Translations under genes and position numbers: made by a program
Shown: piece by piece, positions 8,507 through 18,398 of the stretch
How positions within the stretch are numbered: the first letter of the stretch is position 1
How the letters are laid out: each line of letters begins with the position of its first letter
Assembly: GCA_016707525.1 (NCBI GenBank)
Contig: JADJHP010000002.1
Span: 442,501 to 506,500, forward strand
DNA: 64,000 bases
Direction of reading: 5' to 3'
Source of the DNA: Ignavibacteriota bacterium
GTDB lineage: Bacteria; Bacteroidota; Ignavibacteria; UBA10030; UBA6906
Notes under the pieces: model-generated
The model's database searches: none
What the model was told of the DNA's origin: nothing
Seen by the model: the letters and a program-made list of their open reading frames with translations, nothing else

Positions 8507-9337
8507 TCATTGCGGCGCTGAGAAGAGGATCGGGTTGAGTGCGCTGGCGGCGCGCTCGCCGGGACGTTGGCCCGGGTGAAATGCTTCGAGGTCCACCTGG
8601 CGCATCGGCGAATCCGGTTCCATGATGGTTGCCCCATCCTCATAATAGATGATCGTCATCACCTCGCGTTCGACGCTGCCGGCATTCGGATGTGTCGCAT
8701 GGGCGGTCCAGCCTGTGTGGAACGTCGCATCTCCCGCCGCGAGATCGTAGCTGGTCAGCACGAATCCCCGCTCCCGGACGAGCCCCGAGAAGAACGCATT
8801 GGAGTCTGACGATATTGCCAGGCCGCTCAGCGCCCCTTCGTGGTGCGACCCGGAAGCGAAGACCATGGTACCCATCGCCTGCGTGAGGTCCATCAGCGGC
8901 ATCCACATGGTCACGGTACGTCGTGTCGCGAGCGGCCAGTAGATCTGGTCCTGATGCCACGGGGTGCCCGGGCCCGCGGGCGGTTTGAAGAGTGCCTGGT
9001 CGTGATACAGGCGAACGGCGGGCACACCGAGCAACTCCGCTGCCAGGCGGGCGAAGCGCCGGCTGATCACGAAGCGGAGTGCGCCATCGTGCAGCCGCCA
9101 CACGTTCGTGACCTGCGTAAAGAACGAAGCATAGCCGCTCACCTTCCCCTCGGTCCTCCGCTGTCCACTGACGGTTGTCACGACGTCGCGGATCAACGGG
9201 CGATACGCGGCGATCTCGGCAGGCGAGGCGAGGGCACGGATGGCGACATGCCCATCCTGGAGGAATCGTTCCCTGTCTGCGGGAGCCAGGGTGTAGGGGG
9301 TGTCCAACCGGGGGAGGTCGGCATACGGACTCTTCAT
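8507..9337 (-). CDS. Phytanoyl-CoA dioxygenase (PhyH) family Fe(II)/2-oxoglutarate oxygenase
   Basis: 276 residues, normal PhyH length. The iron site is visible as H128-x-D130 in PWHQDQ and a distal H213 in TAHATHPN; R224 (VEREVM) is the likely 2-oxoglutarate anchor. Surrounding motifs (YHDQALFKPP, WMPLMDL, GTMVFASGSH) match bacterial PhyH proteins that hydroxylate small molecules, including ectoine-type and secondary metabolite substrates. No biosynthetic neighbour suggests the substrate. Start at 9337 (MKSPYADLP) is the first plausible ATG. Fold and cofactors are secure, reaction unknown. Confidence 0.9.
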   Translation of the reverse strand: MKSPYADLPRLDTPYTLAPADRERFLQDGHVAIRALASPAEIAAYRPLIRDVVTTVSGQRRTEGKVSGYASFFTQVTNVWRLHDGALRFVISRRFARLAAELLGVPAVRLYHDQALFKPPAGPGTPWHQDQIYWPLATRRTVTMWMPLMDLTQAMGTMVFASGSHHEGALSGLAISSDSNAFFSGLVRERGFVLTSYDLAAGDATFHTGWTAHATHPNAGSVEREVMTIIYYEDGATIMEPDSPMRQVDLEAFHPGQRPGERAASALNPILFSAPQ

Positions 9338-9557
9338 CCCGTGAACCTTTCATCAATGAACAGGGGTGTCTCCCTGCAAGGTACTCATCCGGTGTGTATG
9401 CCGCAAGTCCGCGTTCGAATGGGAGCTTACGTGAGGCAACGGGGTCCGTGCCTGCCACGATCCACATGTGAAACATTGGACAGCACCGGGCGTATCATTC
9501 AGTAGTCCAGATCCGGACTATCGATGGTGATGCCTGTTCTTGCTTCAGGAGAACGCT

Positions 9558-10328
9558 ATGCGAACGAATAGAGATCTGCAGTTGGTCATCGCCGGTGGGA
9601 ACCATGAGGTTCGTTCCGGTATGCGAGCCCTTCTGGCGATTTTCGACGATATTCATGTCGTTGCCGATTGCGTGTCAGCTGAAGAAGTCCGGGCTGTCCT
9701 CGCCAGTTCTCCCGTGGACCTGTTGATCCTCGATACGGACCTTCCGGATCGTGGCGGATTAGAGTTGCTTGGATCGTTGACCGCTGGATATCCCGGGGCG
9801 GTCATTTTTACATCGTCCTCAACGGATCAAGCGGTTGCAGCATTTCAGTTCCACCCGGTCGATTTTTTGATGCAACCTGTGGACGGGGAGAGGCTGCTGT
9901 CTGCAGTGTCACGCGTGCGGGGCCAGCTCGAAGCACGGTACGGAGCCCTTGCGTTAGCCGCACGTATGCCGGCCACCAGGGACGTGGAACCGAAGACCAA
10001 GCGCCTGATGGTCAAGAGTGGAGGGCGGATCTCTTTTGTCAAGGCGGAAGAGATCGATTGGATCGAAGCGGACAGGGACTATGTTCGCCTGTACAATGGG
10101 CAGAAGAAGCATCTCCTCCGCGGGACGATCTCGGGGATGGAGCGGCAGCTGCAAGGTGAACGGTTCATCCGGATCCACCGCTCCACGATCGTGAATGTGG
10201 ACCGCATCCGTGAGATGCAGCCGCTCAGCTACGGCGAGTATGCCGTGATACTGCATGATGGCACGCGATTGACGTTGAGCCGTTCTTTCCGTGAGCGGGT
10301 GTTCGAGCACATGATGACCGCGGCCTGA
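9558..10328 (+). CDS. LytTR DNA-binding regulator with degenerate receiver domain
   Basis: 256 residues. I choose the ATG at 9558 over an in-frame TTG at 9540 because AGGAG at 9547-9551 is correctly spaced. The receiver domain (about 8-122) keeps a phosphoacceptor-like D59 but lacks the acidic pair (G13, G14 where D-D/E is expected) and has Q106 where the invariant Lys should be. The LytTR domain (about 150-250) is intact and closely similar to that of the regulator at 13552, with matching WIEA, RIHRST and LSRSF motifs. It lies upstream of the sensor kinase. I infer phosphorylation-independent action, perhaps competing with or modulating its intact paralogue. Confidence 0.88.
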   Translation: MRTNRDLQLVIAGGNHEVRSGMRALLAIFDDIHVVADCVSAEEVRAVLASSPVDLLILDTDLPDRGGLELLGSLTAGYPGAVIFTSSSTDQAVAAFQFHPVDFLMQPVDGERLLSAVSRVRGQLEARYGALALAARMPATRDVEPKTKRLMVKSGGRISFVKAEEIDWIEADRDYVRLYNGQKKHLLRGTISGMERQLQGERFIRIHRSTIVNVDRIREMQPLSYGEYAVILHDGTRLTLSRSFRERVFEHMMTAA

Positions 10329-10488
10329 CCCGCAGAAACACCGTTTCATCGCTTCCTTACGCGCTTCGTCGTGCCTGCCAGGCTTTCCTCCCGGAAATCG
10401 GCTACGTTACATCCAGCATGCGACATGGTGTCGATCATGCATACGCGCGTTCTCCGCCGATGGGCCACGGTCCATCGGCCTCAGTCAC

Positions 10489-13400
10489 ATGATGAGTGAG
10501 ATCATGCAGACGATCCGCCTCCTGATAGTCTGTCTGCTCGCCGCGGCCGCGTTGAGCACCGCCGGCGAACGCCCCGTGGGCGGGCTCGATCCTGTCCGGG
10601 ATATCTCCCATTATGCCCACCGTGCCTGGACCAAGAGGGATGGGCTTCCGCAGAACACTGTTGAGGCCATCGCGCAGACCCACGATGGCTATCTCTGGTT
10701 CGGGACCGTTGAAGGGCTTGTCCGTTTCGACGGGGCCACGTTCCGTGTCTTCAATGTGCGCAACACACCTCAGATCGGGATGAACTACATCTCCGCTCTG
10801 TGCGTCACCCGCGATAGCAGTCTGTACGTCGGCACCTACGCCGGAACGATCCTCCGCATGCGCGAGGGATACCTCCGCAGGGTGGTCCCCCTGAAAGGCG
10901 CGGACCATATGATGGTCCGGCGGATGGTCGAAGACGCCAAAGGGAATCTCTGGGTTGCCACAACCAATGGGCTCTTCGTCGTACGCGGGGATTCCGTTGT
11001 CCGCGTGTTCACCGTTGCCGACGGCCTTCCGCTCAACGTGGTGATCTCCGTTTGTGAAGCCGCGGATGGAAGGATCTTCGTCGCGACCGTCGCCGGCATA
11101 TGGGTCAGCAATGGCGACTGCTTTGAACCCTGGATGCGTGGCCTCACATCAAAAGCGGCCCTGCCGTTTGACTACTCGTTCCTGAGGCAGGAGTCCCTCG
11201 AATCGGTCCCTACCGATCTCCTGTGCGACCATGATGGTTCGCTCTGGATCGCGACCCGGTCCATGGGCCTCTTCCGGTTCCACAGCGGGACGCTTACCTC
11301 CTTCCGCGGCGTTGAAGGGCCGCACGATGCGCCGATCCAGCGACTCTTCAGAGACCAGCGTGGGACGATCTGGATCGGCACGGCGGGCCACGGGCTCTGG
11401 CGGTATGCGGCCGGGAAGTTCTCCTCCTACACGTCCGAGGATGGCCTCTCGGCGGATGAGGTCATGAGTCTGTTTGAGGACCGGGAAGGGAATCTGTGGG
11501 TTGGAGTCTCTTCCGCGGGCGTGAACAGATTCACCAACAGCACCTTCACGACATTCCGCGCGGGCTCGTCGGTGGTTGAGAACATGGTCTGGTCGGTCGG
11601 AGAGGGCCCGGGAGGGAAGATCTACGCGAGTTCTGCGTCGGGCGCCATCTTCGTTCTTGGCAAGGCGCACTTCGAACCGGCGCCGGAATTGAGTGCGGTC
11701 CACAATGGGATCGTCGCCGCCTACCACCAGGACCGGAAGGGGAACTTCTGGTTCGCAGGGAGCGATGGGCTCGTCCGTGTCAGAGATGGAAGGGCCAGGC
11801 GCATCGGACACTATGCGGTGACTGCGATCGCCGAGGACCGGCACGGGCGTCTCTGGACTGCCGGGGGCAAAGGCCTCGGGCTCATCGAGAACGACACGGT
11901 CATTCCGGTGGCGCTCGGCCCGATGAAAGCGCAGTATGACATCCGTCAGATCTTGTTCGACCGCAGGGACCGCGTCTATCTCGTTACGAGGACCTTCGGC
12001 CTTGCCTGGTTCACGCTCCCTCCGCACGGTGGCGGGAAGATGGTCGTCGACTCTTCATCGATACACTGGTCGATGTTGGACGACGGGCCTATGGCTCCCT
12101 GGGTCATCACCGCCGCGATCGACACGATGGGCACCATGTGGATCACGACGATGGGGGGCGGCCTGAAAGTGTTCCGCGGCGATTCGACCCGGACCCTGAC
12201 CCCGGCCGAAGGTGTGCCGGAGGAAGTGATGTACACCGGGCTGGATGACCATGCGGGATGGATGTGGTTCTCGTCCAATAACGGGGTCCACCGGGTGCGG
12301 ACATCCGAGCTGTACGCATTGCTCGACAACAAGGTGGGTCACGTTGGCTTTGAATCGTTCGGTATCAGCGATGGCATGTATAGCGATGAATGCAACGGCG
12401 GGCACCAGGCAAGCGCACTGCGTTCTCAGGACGGCAGGCTCTGGTTCCCGACCACGGCGGGGGTGGTGATGGTGGACACCCGCCGCATGCCGGTGAACGC
12501 CGTGCCTCCCGCGGTGGTGATCGAACGATTGGTGGTGGACAATGTCGAAGGGGTGACCCGGTCCGGTGCCGAGTATCCGCCGGGCAATGGCGAGCTCGAG
12601 TTCCATTTCATGGGGATGAGTTACGGTGCGCCCGAACGGGTGCGCTACCGGTATCTTCTGGAAGGGTTCAACAAGCAGTGGATCGATGCCGGGGACCGGC
12701 ACGATGCATTCTATACGAATATCCCGCCCGGAACATACCGCTTCCGCGTCCAGGCGGTGAACGGCAGCGGGGCGTGGAATCTCGAGGGTGCCGCCGTGAC
12801 GTTCACGCTCCGTCCGCATTTCTATCAGACCTCCTGGTTCGTTCTGCTCGTCGCTGCGGGGGTCATCGGCATCGTCCTGCTCGGGATGTACATGTACAAG
12901 CGCTACCGGGACCGGGAGGTCATCGCCTCCCAACTGGAATCCGAACTCGCCCGGGCGCAGGTGCAGATCCTGGAGATGCAACTCCAGCCGCATTTCCTGT
13001 TCAACACCCTGAACAGTATCATGGTCCTTATCCGTCAGGAGCCCGATCTGGCAAGCCGGATGGTGGCTCGCCTCAGCGAATTCCTCCGTCTTACCCTGGA
13101 CAGTGCGGGGATGCAGGAGGTCACGTTGCGGCGTGAGCTGGAGTTCCTTGAGAAGTACCTGCACATCGAACGGATACGGTTCGGCGACCGCCTGCAGATC
13201 GAGCAGCATGTTGATCCCGGGGCGCTGGATGCCCTTGTTCCGAATCTGATCCTGCAGCCCATCGTCGAGAACGCCATCCGTCATGGCGTCTCCAGGAAAC
13301 GCGGCCCGGCCATGATCGCGGTCTCCGCGGAACGATCCAATGGATCGGTCACCCTGCACGTGCGGGACAACGGGGTGGGGCTTCCCACGCGCACAGGCGG

Positions 13401-13549
13401 GGGAGTCCAGGGAGGGGATCGGGATCAGGAATACACGCCAGAGGCTGCAACACCTGTACGGCAAGGAGTACACGTTCATCCTCGACAGTCCGCCTGAAGG
13501 CGGGGTCGATGTTGTTCTCACGTTTCCGTTCCACAGCGGGAGCACCTGA
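10489..13549 (+). CDS. Two-component-propeller LytS-type sensor histidine kinase (one frame disruption)
   Basis: Signal peptide (ATG at 10489, 10492 or 10504 possible), a long periplasmic propeller of Reg_prop repeats (DGLPQNTV, DREGNLWVG and similar), a Y_Y_Y domain (near 690-760), one membrane helix (about 781-804) and a His_kinase domain with phosphoacceptor near H835 in LQPHFLFN, then an HATPase N box (ENAIRHG) and G box (DNGVGLP). The frame opened at 10489 runs to 13497 with an unnatural Arg/Pro tail. One extra G in the GGGGG run at 13399-13403 explains this: shifting frame restores GIGIRNTRQRLQHLYG and a normal end at 13549. It ends two bases before its response regulator. Confidence 0.9.
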
Positions 13550-13551
13550 TC

Positions 13552-14322
13552 ATGGACCGCATTCGCACACTGATCGTCGATGATGAACCGCTGGCGCGGC
13601 GAGGGCTTCGTGCCGCTCTGGAGAAGGACCGGGAGATCGAGATCGTGGATGAGGCCTCTGACGGGCCCGAGGCTCTGGAAAAGATCAGGAGCATCAAGCC
13701 CGACCTCGTCTTCCTGGATATCCAGATGCCCGAGTTGAACGGGTTTGAAGTGCTGGACAGCCTTGGTGCGGATGAGATCCCTATGGTGGTCTTCGTCACC
13801 GCCTATGACCAGTACGCACTGAACGCCTTCCAGGTCCATGCCCTGGACTACCTGCTCAAGCCCTATGAGGACGAGCGGCTGCTGGAGGCCGTGGACCGTG
13901 CGAAGGGCCAATTGCGTCAGAAGAACGGTTCATCCCCGATGAAGCGCGTCCAGGAGATGCTGGATACGACGCGTGCGGAACGTGCGCGCGTTGGCCGCAT
14001 CATGGTGCGGAGCGGCGGGCGCATCACCTTCGTGCGGGTGGACGATGTGGATTGGATCGAGGCGCAGGGGGACTACATTTGCCTGCATACGCAGGGGAAG
14101 AAGCACCTGATCCGCGAGAAGATCAGCGACATGGAGACCCAGCTGTCGCCGGAGAACTTCCTCCGGATCCACCGGTCAACCATGGTGAATGTGACCCGCA
14201 TCCGCGAGATGCAGCCGATGTTCCATGGCGAGTATGCCGTGGTGCTGCAGGACGGGACGCGGCTCACGATGAGCCGTTCGTTCCGGGACAGGGTGTTCGA
14301 GCGGTTGACAGGGACGCAGTGA
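13552..14322 (+). CDS. LytR/AlgR-type response regulator (intact receiver plus LytTR)
   Basis: 256 residues. The receiver has the full set: D10/D11/E12 acidic pocket, phosphoacceptor D56 (FLDIQMPELNG), T83 and K103 (LLKP). The C-terminal LytTR DNA-binding domain (about 145-252) has WIEAQGDY and RIHRSTMVNV. It follows the kinase by two bases and is surely its partner; together they form a LytS/LytR-type system responding to an outside signal sensed by the propeller. A strong hairpin follows immediately. Confidence 0.95.
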   Translation: MDRIRTLIVDDEPLARRGLRAALEKDREIEIVDEASDGPEALEKIRSIKPDLVFLDIQMPELNGFEVLDSLGADEIPMVVFVTAYDQYALNAFQVHALDYLLKPYEDERLLEAVDRAKGQLRQKNGSSPMKRVQEMLDTTRAERARVGRIMVRSGGRITFVRVDDVDWIEAQGDYICLHTQGKKHLIREKISDMETQLSPENFLRIHRSTMVNVTRIREMQPMFHGEYAVVLQDGTRLTMSRSFRDRVFERLTGTQ

Positions 14323-14325
14323 ACA

Positions 14326-14382
14326 GGTCGGACGCGGATGGCGCCCGGGAGGAGTGGGGCCATCCGCGCTGAGGGTCCGACC
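14326..14382. terminator. Bidirectional hairpin terminator between convergent genes
   Basis: Perfect 10-base stem at 14333-14342 with 14359-14368, extended by an outer 7-base stem 14326-14332 with 14376-14382. It fills the 64-base gap between the response regulator (+) and the HEAT-like protein (-). No clear T run. Confidence 0.65.
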
Positions 14383-14386
14383 CGCG

Positions 14387-14839
14387 TCAACGGCTTCCGT
14401 ATTCGACCGGAGCAGCCGGCTTGACAGCAACGAACTCGAACGATCCGGGCTGGACATACTGGTTGTAGAACCAGGCACAGAGGGTCCGGACCCGTTCACT
14501 CTCATCGAACTTTGCCGCTTGTTTCACCGCATAGACCCCCCGGGGCTCGCCGATCCGGCACAACGACAACGCTGCCACGATGCGGGATGATTCGTCCTTC
14601 TCACTCCGCAGCATCTGCATCAGCGGCACCACCGCCCGGGTGGCCTTCTCCTCGCCGAGCATGAATGCGGCGCTCTCCTTCAGCCCCTTGTTCTGGGCAG
14701 AGAGGCCGTTCATCAGGTTGCTGACGATGACATCGCGGGTGACCTTGGGATAGACCATGACCTTGTCTTCCGCCAGTGCCGGTACCGCTATCGCGACAAG
14801 CAGTGCCGCAACGACCCCACGCTTCCACGTTGTGCTCAT
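14387..14839 (-). CDS. Small exported HEAT-repeat-like protein
   Basis: 150 residues with a cleavable signal peptide (about 1-23, ending PALAED). The rest is alpha-helical with HEAT-like spacing (ESAAFMLGEEKATRAVVPLMQML, SRIVAALSLCRIGEPRGVYAV read as two repeats). Such small periplasmic helical-repeat proteins occur in Ignavibacteria-like genomes, function unknown. AGGAG lies about 5-9 bases before the ATG. It faces the long intergenic region that carries the promoter of the TonB operon. Confidence 0.75.
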   Translation of the reverse strand: MSTTWKRGVVAALLVAIAVPALAEDKVMVYPKVTRDVIVSNLMNGLSAQNKGLKESAAFMLGEEKATRAVVPLMQMLRSEKDESSRIVAALSLCRIGEPRGVYAVKQAAKFDESERVRTLCAWFYNQYVQPGSFEFVAVKPAAPVEYGSR

Positions 14840-14992
14840 GTTGCCCTCCTGTGATGATGTACTGCTCTTGGTCTCTGCCTGAATATACAGACCCGCGCCC
14901 GGAATGGATGCGCAATTGGGACGGAGCCGCCGATTCCTGAGACGAATGTGTCATGGAACAGGATGAGCGTACGTTCCCGACCGTGTGGCGCA

Positions 14993-15017
14993 GGAGAAGC
15001 GCTCGTGCCGCTTCTCC
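14993..15017. repeat. Perfect 9-base inverted repeat
   Basis: GGAGAAGCG and CGCTTCTCC flank a 7-base loop. No T run follows on either strand, so it may be a protein-binding site or weak terminator rather than a classical one. Confidence 0.4.
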
Positions 15018-15055
15018 ATTCCGGCGTTGAAAACATGCAACTCATCGCAAACGCG

Positions 15056-15084
15056 TTGTCGTGGCCGCACTCCCGTCGTACCAT
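15056..15084 (+). promoter_or_regulatory. Candidate promoter of the TonB/PorV operon
   Basis: TTGTCG at 15056-15061, 17-base spacer, TACCAT at 15079-15084. It fits the window-wide pattern but the -10 is one base off TAnnTT. If used, the leader is about 280 bases. Confidence 0.35.
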
Positions 15085-15371
15085 GAGCTACCATGTGAAC
15101 CTGAGAGACACGACACCTGCCGGACGGCCTCCGGAGGATGAACAGTCCTGGTGAGTGGAGACGGAGCGTTGCTCCGGCAGGTGAGTGTACAGGTCATGGA
15201 CAGGGAGGTGATGCAGTGCACGATTTGCTACTCCTTTCGTAGTACCGGCGGTTCCCCCAGTACCCGTCTTCGTCCCGGCCGCATGAGGGTGCGGGCGCAA
15301 GCGCGTGTGTCCCTACGTACGCGCGCTCGGGCGTGGACACAGTCATTCACTATCCCCAAGGGAGATATCCC

Positions 15372-18300
15372 ATGAAGTCACAACGGATACTGCTTGTGAC
15401 GCTCCTGCTGTTGATGCCGGCGCTGGTGCTGGCCTCCGGCAAGATCCGTGGCAAGATCGTCGATAAGGACAGCCGTGATGCGCTCGTTGGTGCCAATGTC
15501 TCGGTCATCGGGACGGCGCTGGGCGCAGCAGCGGATGTCAACGGCGACTACATGATCCTCAACGTTCCCCCGGGTGTCTACACCCTGAGGGCAACGTTCG
15601 TCGGGTACGCGGCAACGACGGTGTCGAACGTCCGCGTGAACAACGACCTCACCACCACGATGGATTTCGCCCTCTCGACCGAGGCCGTTGCGCTGCAGGC
15701 CGTCGAGATCGTTGCCGAACGCCCGCTGGTGAATCGGAGCGCCACCAACGCGGTGCGCATCAATACCGCGGAGGACATGGCCGCCCTGCCGGTCCGCGGT
15801 GTCAATAACATCCTTGCCCTGACCCCGGGTGTGGTCCTGCAGGATGGCGCGGTCTTCATTCGCGGCGGGCGTCAGGATGAGACGGGGTACTACCTCGAAG
15901 GCGTGAACATCCGCAATCCTCTCACCGGCGCACGGGCGGTGACGCTGGTCCAGGATGCCATCGAGGAGATCCAGGTGCAGGCCGGCGGCTACAGCGCCGA
16001 ATTCGGCGGGGCCAATGCCGGTATCATTCAGCAGCAACTCCGGACCGGGACCTCCCAGTGGAAGGCCAGCATGCAGTACATCACGGACAATGTGACGTTC
16101 AAGCAGAAGGCCAACGCATTGGACGGGAAGAAACGCGTGGGCGCGAACTGGTTCGGGTACAATGAACTGACCACGAGTCTGAGCGGTCCCGTGCTTTCGG
16201 ACCGGATCAAGGTGTTCGGGCTCTTCAATTACCTGTATCAGCGCGATCAGAACCCGCTGCCGTACCCGGGCATCGACATCGGGGAGGTGGTCGGTCAGAC
16301 CGGCGATACGATCAACCTCACGTATCCGGCAGGTGCGTTGCGGCGGAACCCCCGTCTCGACCTGACAGGGACGGCCACGGTCATGGTGGACCTTTCTCCC
16401 GTGACGCTCCGTCTGGCGGGGACGTTCACGGGCACCACGCAGTACAATGCGTACAATTCGCATCGCAACGCGGGTGCCATCGCGAACATCTACAACGAAG
16501 GCCGCATCGAAGAGATCAACCAGCGGAACGGCTCAGCCAGTCTGAAAATGACCCACCTGTTGAGTCCGACATCATTCTATGAAGTGACGCTGGGGTATTT
16601 CCTGCAGACCCAGAAGCAGTGGGACCCCTACCTGCAGGATGATTTCCTGCACTATGGCGACAGTGTCGCGAATGCGAACGCCGGCTGGGCGTGGAACCGC
16701 TCTACCACGGACATCGCCACCGGACAAACGGGGCGGTATCTCCGTCCGACCCGCAAGATCCTGTATGACTTCGCGTTCAATGCGCCCGGCGATGTCCTCG
16801 CTGCCTACGCGAAATTCCGTCGCGAGAACCTGAGCGCGAGTGGTGCGTACGTCACGCAGATCGGCAAGGAACACTCGATCAAGATCGGCGGCGAATTCCA
16901 GCGCTATACCATCCGCAACTATTCCTGGGCGAACGAGCCGGTCTTCACGCTGGCGGGTTTGATGGCTGCCAACGATGCGCTGGCGGACGGGAATCCGAAC
17001 AAGGTCTCGCGCGAGCAGATCCTCATCAATTCCGGGGTCAACAACTACGGCTATGACGTCTGGGGGAATGAGACGAGCGGCAGCGGATTCATGGGCCCCC
17101 GGCATCCCGTGTTCGCTTCAGCGTACATCCAGGACAAGATCGAGTACAACGATCTCGTGATGAACATCGGGGTACGCTACGACTACATCAACATCGACAA
17201 CTATGCCTATGCGGATGCTTCGCGGCCGGAACTGGCCATCGATCCGTACAATGGTGCCATCAATCAGGCCGGGTTGGTGAAGACCGGTGCGTTCCACGGC
17301 ATCAGCCCCCGTATCGGGCTGTCCTTCCCGGTCACGGACCGGACGGTGTTCCACACCCAATTCGGTCAGTTCGTGCAGCAGTCGCGCCTGGCGGACGTGT
17401 ACAACGGATTGTATTTCATCGGCAACAACGTCCGTGGCGGATTCTACATCCACAGCCCTGTTGGCTATGATGTGCGTCCGACCCGTACCACGCAGTATGA
17501 GATCGGCTTCACACAGCAGATGGGCGATTTCGCGTCCTTCGATGTCACGGCGTACTACAAGGATATCAAGGACCAGGTGGTCTATGAACAGTGGGATACG
17601 GCACCCAGCTCCCCGATCGGCGCCTACTCGGTGCTGACGAACGGCGATTTTGCCACCACCAAGGGTGTCGAGGTCACGTTCAACATGCGCCGCACGAAGC
17701 GCCTGCAGGCGAATGCATCGCTGTCGTTCCAGGACGCCCGCGGTACGGGTTCTTTCCCGAACTCCGCCCGTGGCATCGTGGGTGCGCCGCTTGACGGCGT
17801 GACGCAATTCAAGCCGCTGTATGTCTCGCCGTTGGAGTACAACAACGCCATCCGGGGCAACATGAACGTGGACTACCGGTTCAGCGAGAATGAAGGCGGC
17901 CCGATCCTCGAACAGCTTGGTGCGTCCGTCCTGCTCTCGTTCAACAGCGGTCACCCCTTCACACGGGGCATCGGTGGTGCCGACCTCGAAGGCGATGCCC
18001 GCAGCCGGTCACCGATCGAAGCGTTGAATGGTTCCACGACCCCCTGGGTCTTCCAGGTGGACCTGCGCATCGACAAGACCTTCCGTCTGTTCAATACCCT
18101 GAATGCGAACGTCTTCATCTATGTCATCAACCTGTTCGACGCGCAGAACGTCCAGAACGTCTTCCTGCGGACCGGGTCCGCGGATGACGATGGTGTGCTG
18201 AGTACGCCATCACTCGGCGGTGCGCTGGTCAACACCTACGGCTCCCGCTATGCCGATGTCTATCGGGCCATCAACGTCGATTACTACGAACGCTATCAGA

Positions 18301-18380
18301 ACGCCGTCGGTCTGCAGACCGTCCCCTATTTCTATGGTCCGCCACGCCAGGTCCGGTTTGGCATCCGGCTTGACTACTAA
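15372..18380 (+). CDS. TonB-dependent outer membrane receptor with carboxypeptidase-regulatory-like domain
   Basis: 1002 residues. Start at 15372 is supported by GGGAGA seven bases upstream. Signal peptide 1-21, then a CarboxypepD_reg-like beta domain (about 22-100: GKIVDKDSRDALVGANV), a plug domain (about 115-230: FIRGGRQDETGYYLEGV) and a beta-barrel to the end. This is the SusC/CarboxypepD-plug receptor type common in Bacteroidota. It would import or export a ligand across the outer membrane using TonB energy. First gene of an operon with a giant secreted protein and a PorV-like protein, spaced 18 bases from the next, which suggests a role in secretion or surface assembly more than nutrient uptake; ligand unknown. 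Confidence 0.92.
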   Translation: MKSQRILLVTLLLLMPALVLASGKIRGKIVDKDSRDALVGANVSVIGTALGAAADVNGDYMILNVPPGVYTLRATFVGYAATTVSNVRVNNDLTTTMDFALSTEAVALQAVEIVAERPLVNRSATNAVRINTAEDMAALPVRGVNNILALTPGVVLQDGAVFIRGGRQDETGYYLEGVNIRNPLTGARAVTLVQDAIEEIQVQAGGYSAEFGGANAGIIQQQLRTGTSQWKASMQYITDNVTFKQKANALDGKKRVGANWFGYNELTTSLSGPVLSDRIKVFGLFNYLYQRDQNPLPYPGIDIGEVVGQTGDTINLTYPAGALRRNPRLDLTGTATVMVDLSPVTLRLAGTFTGTTQYNAYNSHRNAGAIANIYNEGRIEEINQRNGSASLKMTHLLSPTSFYEVTLGYFLQTQKQWDPYLQDDFLHYGDSVANANAGWAWNRSTTDIATGQTGRYLRPTRKILYDFAFNAPGDVLAAYAKFRRENLSASGAYVTQIGKEHSIKIGGEFQRYTIRNYSWANEPVFTLAGLMAANDALADGNPNKVSREQILINSGVNNYGYDVWGNETSGSGFMGPRHPVFASAYIQDKIEYNDLVMNIGVRYDYINIDNYAYADASRPELAIDPYNGAINQAGLVKTGAFHGISPRIGLSFPVTDRTVFHTQFGQFVQQSRLADVYNGLYFIGNNVRGGFYIHSPVGYDVRPTRTTQYEIGFTQQMGDFASFDVTAYYKDIKDQVVYEQWDTAPSSPIGAYSVLTNGDFATTKGVEVTFNMRRTKRLQANASLSFQDARGTGSFPNSARGIVGAPLDGVTQFKPLYVSPLEYNNAIRGNMNVDYRFSENEGGPILEQLGASVLLSFNSGHPFTRGIGGADLEGDARSRSPIEALNGSTTPWVFQVDLRIDKTFRLFNTLNANVFIYVINLFDAQNVQNVFLRTGSADDDGVLSTPSLGGALVNTYGSRYADVYRAINVDYYERYQNAVGLQTVPYFYGPPRQVRFGIRLDY

Positions 18381-18398
18381 ACGGGAGGAATACGATCC

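Larger units (their letters stand above)
14840..15371. other. 532-base intergenic region between HEAT-like gene and TonB operon
   Basis: No credible gene. It holds a perfect 9-base hairpin (14993-15001 with 15009-15017), a candidate promoter (15056-15084), a 10-base palindrome CCTCCGGAGG at 15128-15137 and a small hairpin 15162-15176. The last 200 bases would be a long leader of the TonB receptor mRNA. I looked for a cobalamin-riboswitch B12 box and saw none. Confidence 0.5.

Noticed and set aside
13390..13420. Programmed ribosomal frameshift in the sensor kinase
   Set aside because: No slippery heptamer with downstream structure; nine similar breaks elsewhere point to sequence error.
12055..13911. 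Minus-strand open frame of about 600 codons opposite the sensor kinase
   Set aside because: His/Asp/Arg-rich shadow of a coding strand, no domain or ribosome site.
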